A DNA stretch of 64,000 nt from Amycolatopsis sp. 2-15 (GTDB lineage Bacteria > Actinomycetota > Actinomycetes > Mycobacteriales > Pseudonocardiaceae). The notes beneath the pieces are model-generated. The model saw only the letters and a program-made list of their open reading frames with translations. It made no database searches and was not told where the DNA came from. Made by a program: the position numbers and the translations under genes. This document shows, piece after piece, positions 25,434-34,800 of this stretch. The stretch covers positions 5,798,001-5,862,000 of the forward strand of contig NZ_CP127294.1 of assembly GCF_030285625.1 (NCBI RefSeq), in the 5' to 3' direction. Position 1 is the first letter of the stretch. Each line of letters begins with the position of its first letter.

Positions 25434-26267
25434 GTGACAACGGAACACGAAAACGGGCAGGGCAGGGTCCTGCTTTCTCTGGCGCACGCCGAGAAGTCCT
25501 ATGGTGCCGTGCACGCTCTGCAGGACGTGGCGTTCGAGGCTCGGGCGGGGGAGATTGTCGCACTGGTCGGCGACAACGGGGCCGGTAAGAGCACGCTGAT
25601 CAAAGCGATCGCCGGGGTGTCGCCAGCGGACTCCGCGCAGATCACCTTCGAAGGCAGCCCCGTGACGGTGGCGACACCGCAGGACGCGGCCAAGCTCGGG
25701 ATCGCGACGGTCTACCAGGATCTGGCTCTGTGCGACAACCTCGACGTCGTCGCCAACCTCTTCCTCGGCCGGGAGCAGTTGCTGATGGGTCCCGGCCGAA
25801 CGGCCCGGTTGCTCGACAAGATCGACATGGCGAAGCAGGCGCGAGCCCTGTTGGCCGGTCTCGGCGCGCGGATCCCGAACGTGCTGGCTCGGGTCGAGGA
25901 TCTCTCGGGCGGGCAGCGCCAGGCTGTCGCCATCGCGCGAGCGATCCTCGGCGAGCCGAAGGTCGTGCTCCTGGACGAGCCGACGGCGGCCCTGGGAGTG
26001 GCCCAGACCGCGCAGGTGCTCCAGCTGCTCAGGCGGTTGAAGGCGCGCGGCCTCGGCGTCGTCGTGATCAGCCACAACCTAGCCGACGTGTTCGCCGTCG
26101 CCGATCGCATCTGCGTGCTCCGGCTGGGCCGCAACGCGGGGGAGTTCTCCACCTCGGAGGCCACCCATGAGCAGGTGGTCTCCGCGATCACCGGCCTGAC
26201 CTCGTCCTCGGATCTCGGCACCGGCCGGGAGCTGCACGGCATCACCACCGGAGGTGACCTCGCATGA
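25434..26267 (+). CDS. Sugar ABC transporter ATP-binding protein (single ATPase domain)
   Basis: A 277-residue cytoplasmic ATPase. The GTG at 25434 follows GAAGGA after 7 bases; the gene begins 11 bases past the previous stop. Walker A GDNGAGKST lies near residue 47, the signature LSGGQRQ near 157, and Walker B VVLLDEP near 177, followed by a switch His (VVISHNL). Most sugar importers of the CUT2 class use a double-length ATPase; a single-domain protein of the FrcA type is a recognised variant and would act as a homodimer. It energises uptake with the next gene product. Confidence 0.93.
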   Translation: MTTEHENGQGRVLLSLAHAEKSYGAVHALQDVAFEARAGEIVALVGDNGAGKSTLIKAIAGVSPADSAQITFEGSPVTVATPQDAAKLGIATVYQDLALCDNLDVVANLFLGREQLLMGPGRTARLLDKIDMAKQARALLAGLGARIPNVLARVEDLSGGQRQAVAIARAILGEPKVVLLDEPTAALGVAQTAQVLQLLRRLKARGLGVVVISHNLADVFAVADRICVLRLGRNAGEFSTSEATHEQVVSAITGLTSSSDLGTGRELHGITTGGDLA

Positions 26268-27520
26268 GTCCGGAAAGGACAGTGGAAGAACTCCCACAAG
26301 CCGAGACGACGACCGCAACGTCAGAGCCGGCCCCGCTCGAGCCAGCCGCGCCGACGCTGGGGGAGCTCGTCCGATCCAGGGTGAAGCAGATCCGCAAGGG
26401 TGACGTGGGAAGCCTGTCGGTCTACCTCGGCCTCATCTTGATCTGGATCGTCTTCCAGCTCATCAACAACCGGTTCCTCTCCGACGACAACGTGCACAAC
26501 CTCGCGCGCCAGATCTCCTACGGTGGTGTGATTTCACTGGGCGTGGTCATGGTTCTGTTGATCGGCGAGGTCGACCTGTCCATCGGCTCGGTCTGCGGCC
26601 TCGGCGCGGCCATCCTCGCCGTCCTCGTTCAGAACAACGGCTGGAACCCTTTCCTGGGGATCGTGGCTACTGTCGCGGCCGGGGGAGTGCTCGGCGCCCT
26701 GCAAGGGTTCATCCGGACACGGCTCAACGTCCCGTCGTTCATCGTGACGCTCGGGGGCCTGCTGCTGTTCCTCGGTCTGCAACTGCGGTTCCTCGGCAAA
26801 ACCGGCACGATCCTGTTTCCCTTCGGCGGCACCATCTCTCAGCTGGAGGGCCGCAGCCTCGCACCGGTGGCCGGCTACGCGCTCGCCACGGTCGCGGTGG
26901 TGTGCTTCCTGGTGCTGGGGCTGATCAGCCGGCGACGGCACGTGCGCTCCGGCGTGAGTGCACCACCACTGGGCCTGCTGGTGATCCAGGTGGTCGGTCT
27001 CGCAGTCGTGCTTTTCGTGGTGGTCTGGGAGCTCAACCGAGCGGTCGGGGTTCCCTTGGCGCTGATCATCTTCCTGGTGCTCGCGGTCTTCTTCTGGGTT
27101 TTGATCACCCAGACCCGATACGGCCAGCGCGTGCGCGCCGTCGGCGGGAACGCCGAAGCAGCACGTCGCGCCGGCATCAACGTCGACCGGATCCGCGTTT
27201 CCGTGTTCGCCATCTCCGGAGCGATGGCCGCGGCGGGAGGCGTGCTGTCCGCTTCCTACGTCGGTGCCGCCTCGCAGGACCTCGGGGGAAGCACGCTGCT
27301 GCTGTACTCGATCGCCGCTGCGGTCATCGGCGGCACCAGCCTGTTCGGCGGCCGGGGCAGCGCGTGGTCGGCGGTCATCGGATGGCTCGTGATCGGGTCG
27401 ATCTACAACGGCATGTACCTGCTCAACCTCGTGTCCGATCTGCAGTACATGGTGATCGGCGCCGTGCTCGTCGCGGCAGTGATCGTCGACTCGATTTCCC
27501 GCCGGCGCGCGACCACCTGA
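26264..27520 (+). CDS. Sugar ABC transporter permease (XylH/RbsC-like)
   Basis: A 418-residue inner-membrane permease of the BPD_transp_2 family. The first 45 residues are hydrophilic; about ten hydrophobic spans follow, with VMVLLIGEVDLSIGSVCGLG and the late signature VGGNAEAARRAGINVDRIRV typical of CUT2 permeases. The start overlaps the ATPase stop by 4 bases (ATGA), indicating coupled translation and a shared complex. Confidence 0.93.
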   Translation: MSPERTVEELPQAETTTATSEPAPLEPAAPTLGELVRSRVKQIRKGDVGSLSVYLGLILIWIVFQLINNRFLSDDNVHNLARQISYGGVISLGVVMVLLIGEVDLSIGSVCGLGAAILAVLVQNNGWNPFLGIVATVAAGGVLGALQGFIRTRLNVPSFIVTLGGLLLFLGLQLRFLGKTGTILFPFGGTISQLEGRSLAPVAGYALATVAVVCFLVLGLISRRRHVRSGVSAPPLGLLVIQVVGLAVVLFVVVWELNRAVGVPLALIIFLVLAVFFWVLITQTRYGQRVRAVGGNAEAARRAGINVDRIRVSVFAISGAMAAAGGVLSASYVGAASQDLGGSTLLLYSIAAAVIGGTSLFGGRGSAWSAVIGWLVIGSIYNGMYLLNLVSDLQYMVIGAVLVAAVIVDSISRRRATT

Positions 27521-27564
27521 TCGCACACCCGGCGAACTCCAGCGGCAATTCCAGGGAGGACCAC

Positions 27565-28701
27565 TTGAAGATCACCGACATCACCGGCACCGCCGTCCGC
27601 GCCGACTACCGGCCCGAGTACATGAAGGACAAGCGGTACTACGTCAAGGACGAGACCCAGGTCAACGTCATCGTGCAGATCCACACGGACGAAGGCGTCG
27701 TGGGCATCGGCGAAGCCGCCCACTGTCCCGGGCTCTACGGCGAGACGGCGCCCTCGACGCTGGGTGGGATCGACCTGCTCAAGCCGGGTCTCGTCGGCCT
27801 CGACCCCTTGCAGCTGACCAAAGCGAACACGCTGATGGACCGCTACTCGCCGGCCGGCAATGTCGCGGCGAAGGCCGGCATCGACATCGCCCTGCACGAC
27901 CTGGCCGGCAAGATCCTCGGCATTCCGATGTACCAGCTTCTCGGTGGCCGGATGCACGACGGCGTGCCCACCCACATCACGCCGGCCACCTACGAGGACA
28001 CCGCCAGCGACATGGCCCGGCTGATGTCGCAGGGCTACCGGTTCTTCAAGCAGAAGATGAGCGGCGACACCGAATACGACCTCGACATCGTCCGGTCCCT
28101 GCTGCCGGTGATCGGGGATCTCGCGACGCTGAGCCTGGACGCGAACCAGGCATGGTCGGTCAACCAGACGCTCCTCATCGCCGAGGTTCTGGAGAAGGAG
28201 GTGCCGCTGCACCAGAAGGTCATCCTCGAGCAACCGGTGCTGGCCAACGACTTCAGCGGCCTCGCGAAGATCCGGCGATCGACGCGCTTCCCGGTCATGG
28301 CCGACGACGGCATCCGCACCGTGGCCGACCTCAATCGAGTGATCGAGTCCGAAGCCGCCGACATCGTCAGCCTGAAGATCAGCCGCGTCGGCGGCGTCCA
28401 GAAGTGCCAGCAGATGATCCGGGTCGCCGAGGCGCACAACATCGACTACATCGTCGACGAGATCAACGAGATGAAGGTGGCGAACACCGCCGTCGCCCAT
28501 CTCGCGGTGGCTTCGCGCAATCCGCTCTACACGGGCGTCGCGTGCCACACGCTGTTCGAACAGGACTTCGTGAGCTCGGGCGGCGTGACGATCGTCGACG
28601 GCGTGGCGAACGTGAGCGACCGGCCGGGTCTGGGAATCGGCTCGGAGTCGGCGTTGGGCGTCGACCTGGAATCGACCGCGGTGCGCTATGAATACGCCTG
28701 A
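27565..28701 (+). CDS. Enolase-superfamily enzyme, MLE subgroup (muconate cycloisomerase-like)
   Basis: A 378-residue enzyme starting at the TTG at 27565, with AGGGAGGA 4-5 bases upstream. Catalytic layout matches the muconate-lactonising subgroup: KQK near 162-164, metal ligands Asp near 191 (LSLDANQAW), Glu near 222 (LEQPV) and Asp near 246 (MADDG), and the second base Lys near 270 (SLKISRVGG). Known members are cycloisomerases, epimerases, succinylbenzoate synthases and some dehydratases, so the reaction cannot be fixed. Its place inside a sugar-type ABC operon suggests it acts on the imported compound. Confidence 0.88.
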   Translation: MKITDITGTAVRADYRPEYMKDKRYYVKDETQVNVIVQIHTDEGVVGIGEAAHCPGLYGETAPSTLGGIDLLKPGLVGLDPLQLTKANTLMDRYSPAGNVAAKAGIDIALHDLAGKILGIPMYQLLGGRMHDGVPTHITPATYEDTASDMARLMSQGYRFFKQKMSGDTEYDLDIVRSLLPVIGDLATLSLDANQAWSVNQTLLIAEVLEKEVPLHQKVILEQPVLANDFSGLAKIRRSTRFPVMADDGIRTVADLNRVIESEAADIVSLKISRVGGVQKCQQMIRVAEAHNIDYIVDEINEMKVANTAVAHLAVASRNPLYTGVACHTLFEQDFVSSGGVTIVDGVANVSDRPGLGIGSESALGVDLESTAVRYEYA

Positions 28702-29659
28702 CCGAGCCGGCGGGTGGAACCGCAGGCTGACGATCGCGGTGATCGAGAAGAACCGCGGACCGTACTGGGACATGGTCAACGCCGGCTGGCGCGACGCCGC
28801 CGAACGCTGGGGACTCGACGTGGTCTTCGAGGCCCCCGAGTACGAATCGGTCGACGACCAGGTGGAGGCGATGCGGCGCCACCTCGCGAACGGCGTGGAC
28901 GGGTTGGCTTTCGTCGCGACCCGTGAGTCGGCCTTCGACACCGTGGTCGGCGAGGCGACCGGTGCCGGGGTGCCGGTCGTGACGTTCGACCTCGACGCCC
29001 CCGGCTGCGGGCGGGCGCTGTACGTCGGCATGCCGACGCCGGTCGAGCTGGGCCGCCAGGCCGGTCGCTTGCTCGCACAGCGAGTGCCGGCCGGCGCGCG
29101 TGTTCTCGCGCAGACCGGCTCCACCGGCGCTCATGGTGCCGCGGGGAAACTGCGTGGGTTCCGCGAGGCGATGGCCGAAGCCGGCATCGAGGTCGTCGGC
29201 GGTGACGACGACGGCGAACACATCGACGTCGCTGCCGCGAACGTCCGCAGGCTGCTGGCGGAGTACCCGGATGTCGCCGGTTGCTACGGCGTCTACGGGT
29301 ACCACGCGGCCGTCCAGGCCGCGGCCGTGGAAGACGCCGGGCGGGCCGGCGAGGTCGCGATCGTCGGCAACGACATGCTGCCCGAGACCGCGGCCGCGAT
29401 CCGGCGCGGATCCGTTTTCGCGAGCATCTGGATCCGTGAGTACTACTTCGGCTACTACGCGGCCGCCGCGATCGCCCTCGCCGCTCGTCTCGGGACCGCG
29501 GACGCACTGACGCTGCTGGGCTTCGCCCCGGTGGGCCTCGAGGGAAACCAGCGGCGACTTCAGCCGCAGGTGATCACCGTGGACAACCTCGCGGAGTTCG
29601 AGCAGTGGGCGCGAGTGCGCGGGGTGTTCGAACGGACGGCAGCCACGGCGAACACGTGA
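28688..29659 (+). CDS. Substrate-binding-protein homologue without signal peptide
   Basis: A 323-residue Peripla_BP_4 protein that begins MNTPDRAGGWNRRLTIAVIE, with no signal peptide or lipobox. The fold is clear: VIEKNRGPYWDMVNAGWRDA, QVEAMRRHLANGVDGLAF, VPVVTFDLDAP, and VAIVGNDMLPETAAAI. It overlaps the enolase-superfamily gene by 14 bases. Being apparently cytoplasmic, it could be an intracellular ligand sensor or buffer, possibly working with the ROK regulator next door. Alternatively the start is misread and a signal peptide is missing, but the upstream frame is the end of the neighbouring gene and is not signal-like. Confidence 0.85.
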   Translation: MNTPDRAGGWNRRLTIAVIEKNRGPYWDMVNAGWRDAAERWGLDVVFEAPEYESVDDQVEAMRRHLANGVDGLAFVATRESAFDTVVGEATGAGVPVVTFDLDAPGCGRALYVGMPTPVELGRQAGRLLAQRVPAGARVLAQTGSTGAHGAAGKLRGFREAMAEAGIEVVGGDDDGEHIDVAAANVRRLLAEYPDVAGCYGVYGYHAAVQAAAVEDAGRAGEVAIVGNDMLPETAAAIRRGSVFASIWIREYYFGYYAAAAIALAARLGTADALTLLGFAPVGLEGNQRRLQPQVITVDNLAEFEQWARVRGVFERTAATANT

Positions 29660-29718
29660 CCAATCCATCCGCGTCGCGGATACGCTGGAAGATCGGGGAA
29701 GCCAATGGGGGTGGACAG

Positions 29719-30933
29719 GTGACCAACGGACCGTCCCGGGCATCCGGCCCGGCACCGAGCCCGTCGCAGAGGGAGCACGTCCTCTACGCGCTGAGCCGCT
29801 ACGGCGCGATGAGCCGAGCTCGCCTGCGCGAGGTCACCGGGCGTTCCCGGACGTCGGTGTGGGCGGTCGTGAGCGATCTGGTCGCCGACGGCACCGTGGT
29901 CGAGGACGTGCCCGATCCGGACACCCGTGGTTCGCACAGCGGCAGGCCGCCCGGACTCCTGCGGCTCGCCAAGACCGCCGACGCGGTGGTCGGCGTCGAT
30001 TTCGGCCGGACCCACATCCGAGCCGCGCTGGCCGACCTGTCAGGCCGGATCCTCGCCGAGCAGCAAGTGCTCATGCAGGTCGACGACTTCGCCGCCGAGT
30101 CGCTGTCCGCGGCCGCCAAGCTGGTCAGTGAGCTGACCGCCGAGGCGGGGATCGACCGGGAGGTCGTCCGGCAGGTGGTCGTCGGGCTGCCCGCCCCGGT
30201 CAACCGCGCGACGGGGAGCATCACCCTTGGCCGCGTCCTCAACAACTGGGCGGGTGTGGTCCCGGCGACCGAACTCGAAGAACGCATCGGCATGCCGGTC
30301 TGGCTCGAGAACAACGCGAACCTCGGCGCCCTCGCCGAAGCGTGGGAAGGCGTCGCGAGCGGAATCGACGACGTCCTCTACGTGAAGGTGTCCAGCGGCA
30401 TCGGCGCCGGGCTCGTGCTCAACGGGAAGCTCTACAAGGGCGCCGCCGGGATCGCCGGCGAGATCGGTCACGTCCTGGTCGACGAGGACGGTGCCCTGTG
30501 CTGGTGCGGCAGTCGTGGTTGCCTCGACACGCTCGCCTCGGGCCGGCGCATCATCGAGCTGCTGCAGCCCACCCGCAGCGAACCCTTGACTCTCGACGGG
30601 GTCGTTCAGCTCGTGCGCGACGGGGAACCCCTGGCGTGCCGGATCGTGTCCGACGCCGGGCGGACTTTGGGCCGGGCGATCGCCGACCTGTGCGCCAGCC
30701 TCAACCCCGGGGCGGTCGTCCTCGGTGGCCTCGTCAGCGCCGCCGGTGACGTCCTCGTCGATGCCGTCGGGGAAAGCGTGCGGCGGTACGCGCAGCCGGC
30801 GATCACCGATGGTCTGCGGCTGTTGCGCTCGTCTTTGGGGACGCGCGCCGAGGTCGTCGGGGCCGTCACGTTCGCGCTGGACTCGACCAGACGGCGTCTT
30901 GCCGACGACCGCGGCTTGTCGGGATTCGACTAG
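29719..30933 (+). CDS. ROK-family transcriptional regulator
   Basis: A 404-residue regulator. Residues about 15-70 form a winged helix (EHVLYALSRYGAMSRARLRE, then VTGRSRTSVWAVVSDLV). The sugar-kinase-like ROK domain follows with VGVDFGRTHIRAALAD, ENNANLGALAEAW, GAAGIAGEIGHV and the zinc cluster CWCGSRGC near 260. The GTG at 29719 is my choice; a GTG at 29656 overlapping the previous stop is an alternative that adds 21 residues. ROK repressors usually release DNA on binding a sugar or its phosphate. The palindromes at 24156-24241 upstream of the operon are the likely targets. Confidence 0.9.
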   Translation: MTNGPSRASGPAPSPSQREHVLYALSRYGAMSRARLREVTGRSRTSVWAVVSDLVADGTVVEDVPDPDTRGSHSGRPPGLLRLAKTADAVVGVDFGRTHIRAALADLSGRILAEQQVLMQVDDFAAESLSAAAKLVSELTAEAGIDREVVRQVVVGLPAPVNRATGSITLGRVLNNWAGVVPATELEERIGMPVWLENNANLGALAEAWEGVASGIDDVLYVKVSSGIGAGLVLNGKLYKGAAGIAGEIGHVLVDEDGALCWCGSRGCLDTLASGRRIIELLQPTRSEPLTLDGVVQLVRDGEPLACRIVSDAGRTLGRAIADLCASLNPGAVVLGGLVSAAGDVLVDAVGESVRRYAQPAITDGLRLLRSSLGTRAEVVGAVTFALDSTRRRLADDRGLSGFD

Positions 30934-31094
30934 CTCGCGCGTTGCCTGCGGGGCGGCCGGTGGCCAGTCAGGCGCCGTGGGTATTGAAACGTCATAAGTC
31001 ACATCTGGCTCGGCAGCACAACCCTGCGCGCGTGATCTTGTCACTCGTTGACGAGCCTCGCGGGCCCATAGTAGCGTCACACCGCCAGGATTGG

Positions 31095-31106
31095 TGAAAC
31101 CTTTCA
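31095..31106. promoter_or_regulatory. LacI-type half-palindrome TGAAACCTTTCA
   Basis: TGAAA and TTTCA arms around CC, lying 15 bases before the ATG of the 31-codon ORF. It resembles the operators of the rhamnoside locus but has CC in place of the central CG, so control by the same repressor is uncertain. Confidence 0.35.
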
Positions 31107-31120
31107 ATCCGGAGGTAGCG

Positions 31121-31216
31121 ATGACGCGCCAGGATCCGAGCGAGACGCCTCAGCCGGCGGGCTCGGGCGGACGGGGACCTCGCACGTTGTCGTCGCGGAG
31201 TGGCAGAGGGCGGTGA
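31121..31216 (+). CDS. Short 31-residue ORF with strong ribosome site
   Basis: The ATG at 31121 follows a near-perfect CCGGAGGTAGCG spacing. The product (MTRQDPSETPQPAGSGGRGP, then RTLSSRSGRGR) is basic and disordered, and resembles no known protein. The stop lies 4 bases before the GTG of the LuxR-HTH gene. It could be a translated leader that couples to that gene, or simply the true ribosome-binding context of an operon. No other evidence of function. Confidence 0.4.
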   Translation: MTRQDPSETPQPAGSGGRGPRTLSSRSGRGR

Positions 31217-31220
31217 TCCG

Positions 31221-31418
31221 GTGAACGCCACGCTCGAGCGCGAGGAGCTCGACTTGCTTGCGCTCTTCGCTGAAGGCCTGCCACTGGACATCATCGCTCG
31301 CCGGCTGGAGCTGTCCGACCGCACCGTTCGCCGGCGGATGCGCTCGATCTGTGACCGCCTCGGTTTCGCCACTCCCATTCAAGCCGTGGTGTGGGCCGCG
31401 CGGCGCGGCCTCGTCTGA
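31221..31418 (+). CDS. Stand-alone LuxR-type helix-turn-helix protein
   Basis: A 65-residue protein that is almost only a GerE/LuxR DNA-binding domain: ELDLLALFAEGLPLDIIARR, LELSDRTVRRRMRSICDRLG and an AVVWAARRGL tail. The GTG at 31221 has AGAGGGCGG upstream; an ATG at 31200 is possible. There is no receiver or ligand domain, so it would act as a dimerising DNA-binding factor of the type seen in many actinomycetes. It sits between the ROK regulator and the rhamnoside locus and may serve either. Confidence 0.75.
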   Translation: MNATLEREELDLLALFAEGLPLDIIARRLELSDRTVRRRMRSICDRLGFATPIQAVVWAARRGLV

Positions 31419-31497
31419 CCGTCGCCGACCCCGCGACTGACCGAATCCGGACAAGCTCTTGTCCGCCAAGGGAAACCCTCGTAATGTCCCCGTGAGG

Positions 31498-31509
31498 TAA
31501 AACGATTCA
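31498..31509. promoter_or_regulatory. LacI-type operator copy (TAAAACGATTCA)
   Basis: TAAAACGATTCA within GAGGTAAAACGATTCA. The whole 16-base string occurs exactly, in reverse, at 47584-47601 upstream of the MFS gene. It lies 300 bases before the main operator of this promoter region and may be an auxiliary site. Confidence 0.5.
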
Positions 31510-31773
31510 TAGACGAATTCAGGCTGTACCCCTCCGGCCTCCCAGGAGTCTCTGTGCGCCATAGATCCGGCCTCCACCGGGCGCCTCCCCGTCCCACGGG
31601 TTCCTGGGACTGGTCGGCACCGCAGCCTGGTTTGTAGCGCACGGCAGCACCATCGCGACACCCCGATACCGCTTTGCTCAGGCAAGCGGCGGGGTGATGC
31701 TTTCGTGCGCCCAGCACCCGGTTTCCGTCGCTTACTTGGTGGCGTGCAAGCGAAACTCGGAACTTTCGCAGGA

Positions 31774-31819
31774 TTGCCGGCGGCGTTCAGTCAGGTCTAG
31801 ATTCGCATGAATCGTTTCA
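31774..31819 (+). promoter_or_regulatory. Promoter and LacI-type operator of the first GH106 gene
   Basis: TTGCCG (31774-31779), 18 bases, then TAGATT (31798-31803) form a plausible promoter. The palindromic operator TGAATCGTTTCA lies at 31808-31819, over the expected transcription start. An identical 12-mer is at 46270-46281. This is the layout expected for repression by the LacI regulator of the locus. Confidence 0.55.
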
Positions 31820-31841
31820 GCTCAACGAAACGAGGACAGTG

Positions 31842-34800
31842 ATGTCAACGAGCAGGCGAGGGTTTCTGCGTGGCGCGGCCGTGGTGGCGCTCGGCGCGGC
31901 GGGTACCGCGGCATTGCCGGGCACCGCGGCGGAGGCAGCGGGAGAGCTGGAATCCGCGGCAGGGCTGAGCGTCGCCCGAGCCGGCGGAGCCGAGCCGGCG
32001 CACCTGGCCCTCCCGCGGCTCGCCTCGGCCATGGACGGTTCGGACGTGCTCGGCGGGTTCAGAACGCCGCCCGCGGAAGTCCTGCCCCGGGTGTGGTGGC
32101 ACTGGATGAACCAGAACATCACCCAGGAGGGCATCAAGGCCGACCTGGAGTGGTTCAAACGCGCCGGGATCGGCGGGATGGTGAACTTCGACGGCGCGGG
32201 GCGGGTGCCCGTGGTCGTGCCGAATCCGTTGCCGTACATGTCCGACGGCTGGAAGTCGGCTTTCCGCTACGCGATGCAGCAGGCCGACCGGCTGGGCCTC
32301 GAGGCCGACGTGGCTTGTTCTCCGGGGTGGTCGGAGACCGGCGGACCCTGGGTGACGGCCGAAGACGCGATGAAGAAGTACGTGTGGACCGAGACGTGGG
32401 TCGCGGGCGGACGGGGTCAGGTGAAGCTGCCGCAACCGCCCGCGGTTGCCGGCCAGTTCGCGGATTCCGCGGCGGCCTCGTCCACCCCCACTCCGTTGCC
32501 TGCCTTCTACCGGGACGCGCGCGTGTTCGCCTACCGCGTCCCGAACGGAACCCAGAACCAAGCGGCTCTCGCACCCAAGGTCTTCGCCAGCGGACTGCAG
32601 GCCGACCCGAAGGCGACCCCGACGTCGAACGGCGACCAGGGTGTCCCGCTGGACGTAGCCAAGCTGTCGAACGCTTCGGTCGCCGACGCTCAGTACCTGC
32701 CCGCGGCGGGAGGGGCCGGCACATGGGTGCGTTTCGAATACCAGCGCCCGGTCGCGGTCACCGGTGTCACGATCGCCGCGGGCGCCGCGTTCAGCGGGTG
32801 GAACGATGTCGTCGAGTACGGGCCGTCGGCGCAGGTCTACAGCAGCCGTGATGGCCGGCAGTGGACGCTGCTGGCGCAGGGCGTGTACAGCGGGGTGCAG
32901 CGCACGCTGTTCGTCCCGCAGACCACGGCGAAGTACTTCAAGGTCGTGTTCGGCCAGAGCTCCACCGCGCCGTCGTCGGCTCCGATCGCCTTGGCGAGCT
33001 TGATCCTGCGCACCGTCGCGACCGTGCACGAGTTCGAGGTGAAGGCCGGGTTCGGGCAGACCGCGAACTACTACCACGTGGCCACCCCTTCACAGGGCGG
33101 CGGTCCGGCGGTCCGGCGGTCCGACGTCGTCGACCTCACCGGCCGGATGGCACCGGACGGGACGCTGAACTGGCGGGCGCCGGGCGGTACGTGGGTCGTG
33201 GTCCGCCTCGGATACAGCCTCACCGGTCACCAGAACGGCCCGGCGTCGACCGCGGCCACCGGCTTGGAGGTCGACAAGCTCGACGCCGGCCGCGTGCGCA
33301 AGTACCTCAACACCTACCTCGACATGCTCACCGACGCCGCCGGCAAGGACCTGTTCGGTCGCCGCGGCCTGACCGGCCTGCTCAACGACAGTTACGAAGC
33401 GGGATACCAGAACTGGACCGAATCGCTGCTGGACGAGTTCCGCAAGCGCCGCGGCTACGACCCCGCTCCGCACCTGCCGGTGCTCACCGGCGTGCCGGTC
33501 GACAGCGCCGCGGACGCCGACAAGTTCCTGTGGGACTGGCGGCGGACGCTGAACGAGCTGCTGGCCCAGAACCATTACCAGATCATCCCGGCCGAAGCGC
33601 ACAAACGCGGCATTCAACGCACCTATGCCGAGGCGCAAGAGGACAAACGCGGCTGGTTCGGCGACGACATGGAGATGCGGCAGTACGCGGACTTCCCCAT
33701 GGGCGCGTCGGGGGAGGCGTTCGCGCCGGGGGACCAGTCGTTCGAGACCTATCGGGTCGACACGCGTGGCGCCGCGTCGGTCGCGCACATCTACGGCCGG
33801 CCGCAGGCCGCGGTCGAGGCATTCACCTTCACCCCGCAGGGCTTCACCCCGAAGGATCTCAAGCCCCTGGCCGACGAGATGCTCGCCCAGGGTGCCACCC
33901 GGTTCATGATCCACACCTCCGTGCACCAGCCGCTCGACCGCGGTCCCGGCGTGACGCTGAACGGCATCGGGTCGTTCTTCACCCGGCTCGAGACCTGGGC
34001 CGAGGTGGCGAAGCCGTGGACGACGTACCTGTCGCGGTGCAGCTGGCTGCTGTCACGAGGCACGCACGTCGCCGACGTCGCGTACTTCTACGGACAGGAA
34101 GCCCCCGCGACCGGCGTGTGGGGCCGCACCTTCCGGCAGACCGACCAGCCGATCGGGTACGACTACGACTTCGTGAACGGCACGGTCATCCTGAACGAGA
34201 TGTCGGTGCGCGACAGGCGGATCGTCACCCGCTCCGGCCAGGCGTACGCGCTGCTCCAGCTCGGCGGCGATGCCCAGCGGATCACGCTGGCGGTGCTGCG
34301 CAAGCTCGCCGGGTTCGTGGACGCCGGCGCGGCGATCGCCGGGCCGAAACCGCTCGGGTCGCCGAGCCTGGCGGACGACGACGCGGAGTTCCAGAAGCTG
34401 GCCACGCGGTTGTGGGGCGACGGCGAGGAGCGCGATCGCGTCGTCGGCGCCGGTCGTGTTTTCAGCGGCGTCACCGCGGCCGAGGCGCTCGCCGAGCTCG
34501 GGGTCACGCCTGACTGGACCTTCCGGCTCGATGCCATGGATCCGTTGACCGCCAACGAACCCCTGTGGCTGACGCATCGCCGCACCGACTCGGCGGACAT
34601 CTACTTCATCGTCAACCGCCGCAACGTGCGCACCACGATTCCGCTGACGCTGCGTTCCGCCGGAAGCGCCGTGGAAACCTGGGATCCGGTGTCGGGCCAG
34701 ACGGCACCCATCACGTTCGACGCCACCAGCGGCGCCACTCAGCTGACCGTCGACCTCGGACCCGCGGACTCGATCTTCCTCGTCGTCTCGCACGGCAAGC

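Larger units (their letters stand above)
31419..31841. other. Regulatory region upstream of the first rhamnosidase
   Basis: About 420 bases with no gene. It has an 8-2-8 inverted repeat at 31448-31465 (CGGACAAG / CTTGTCCG), which may end the LuxR-HTH transcript, an operator-like site at 31498-31509, and the promoter and operator at 31774-31819. Confidence 0.55.
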
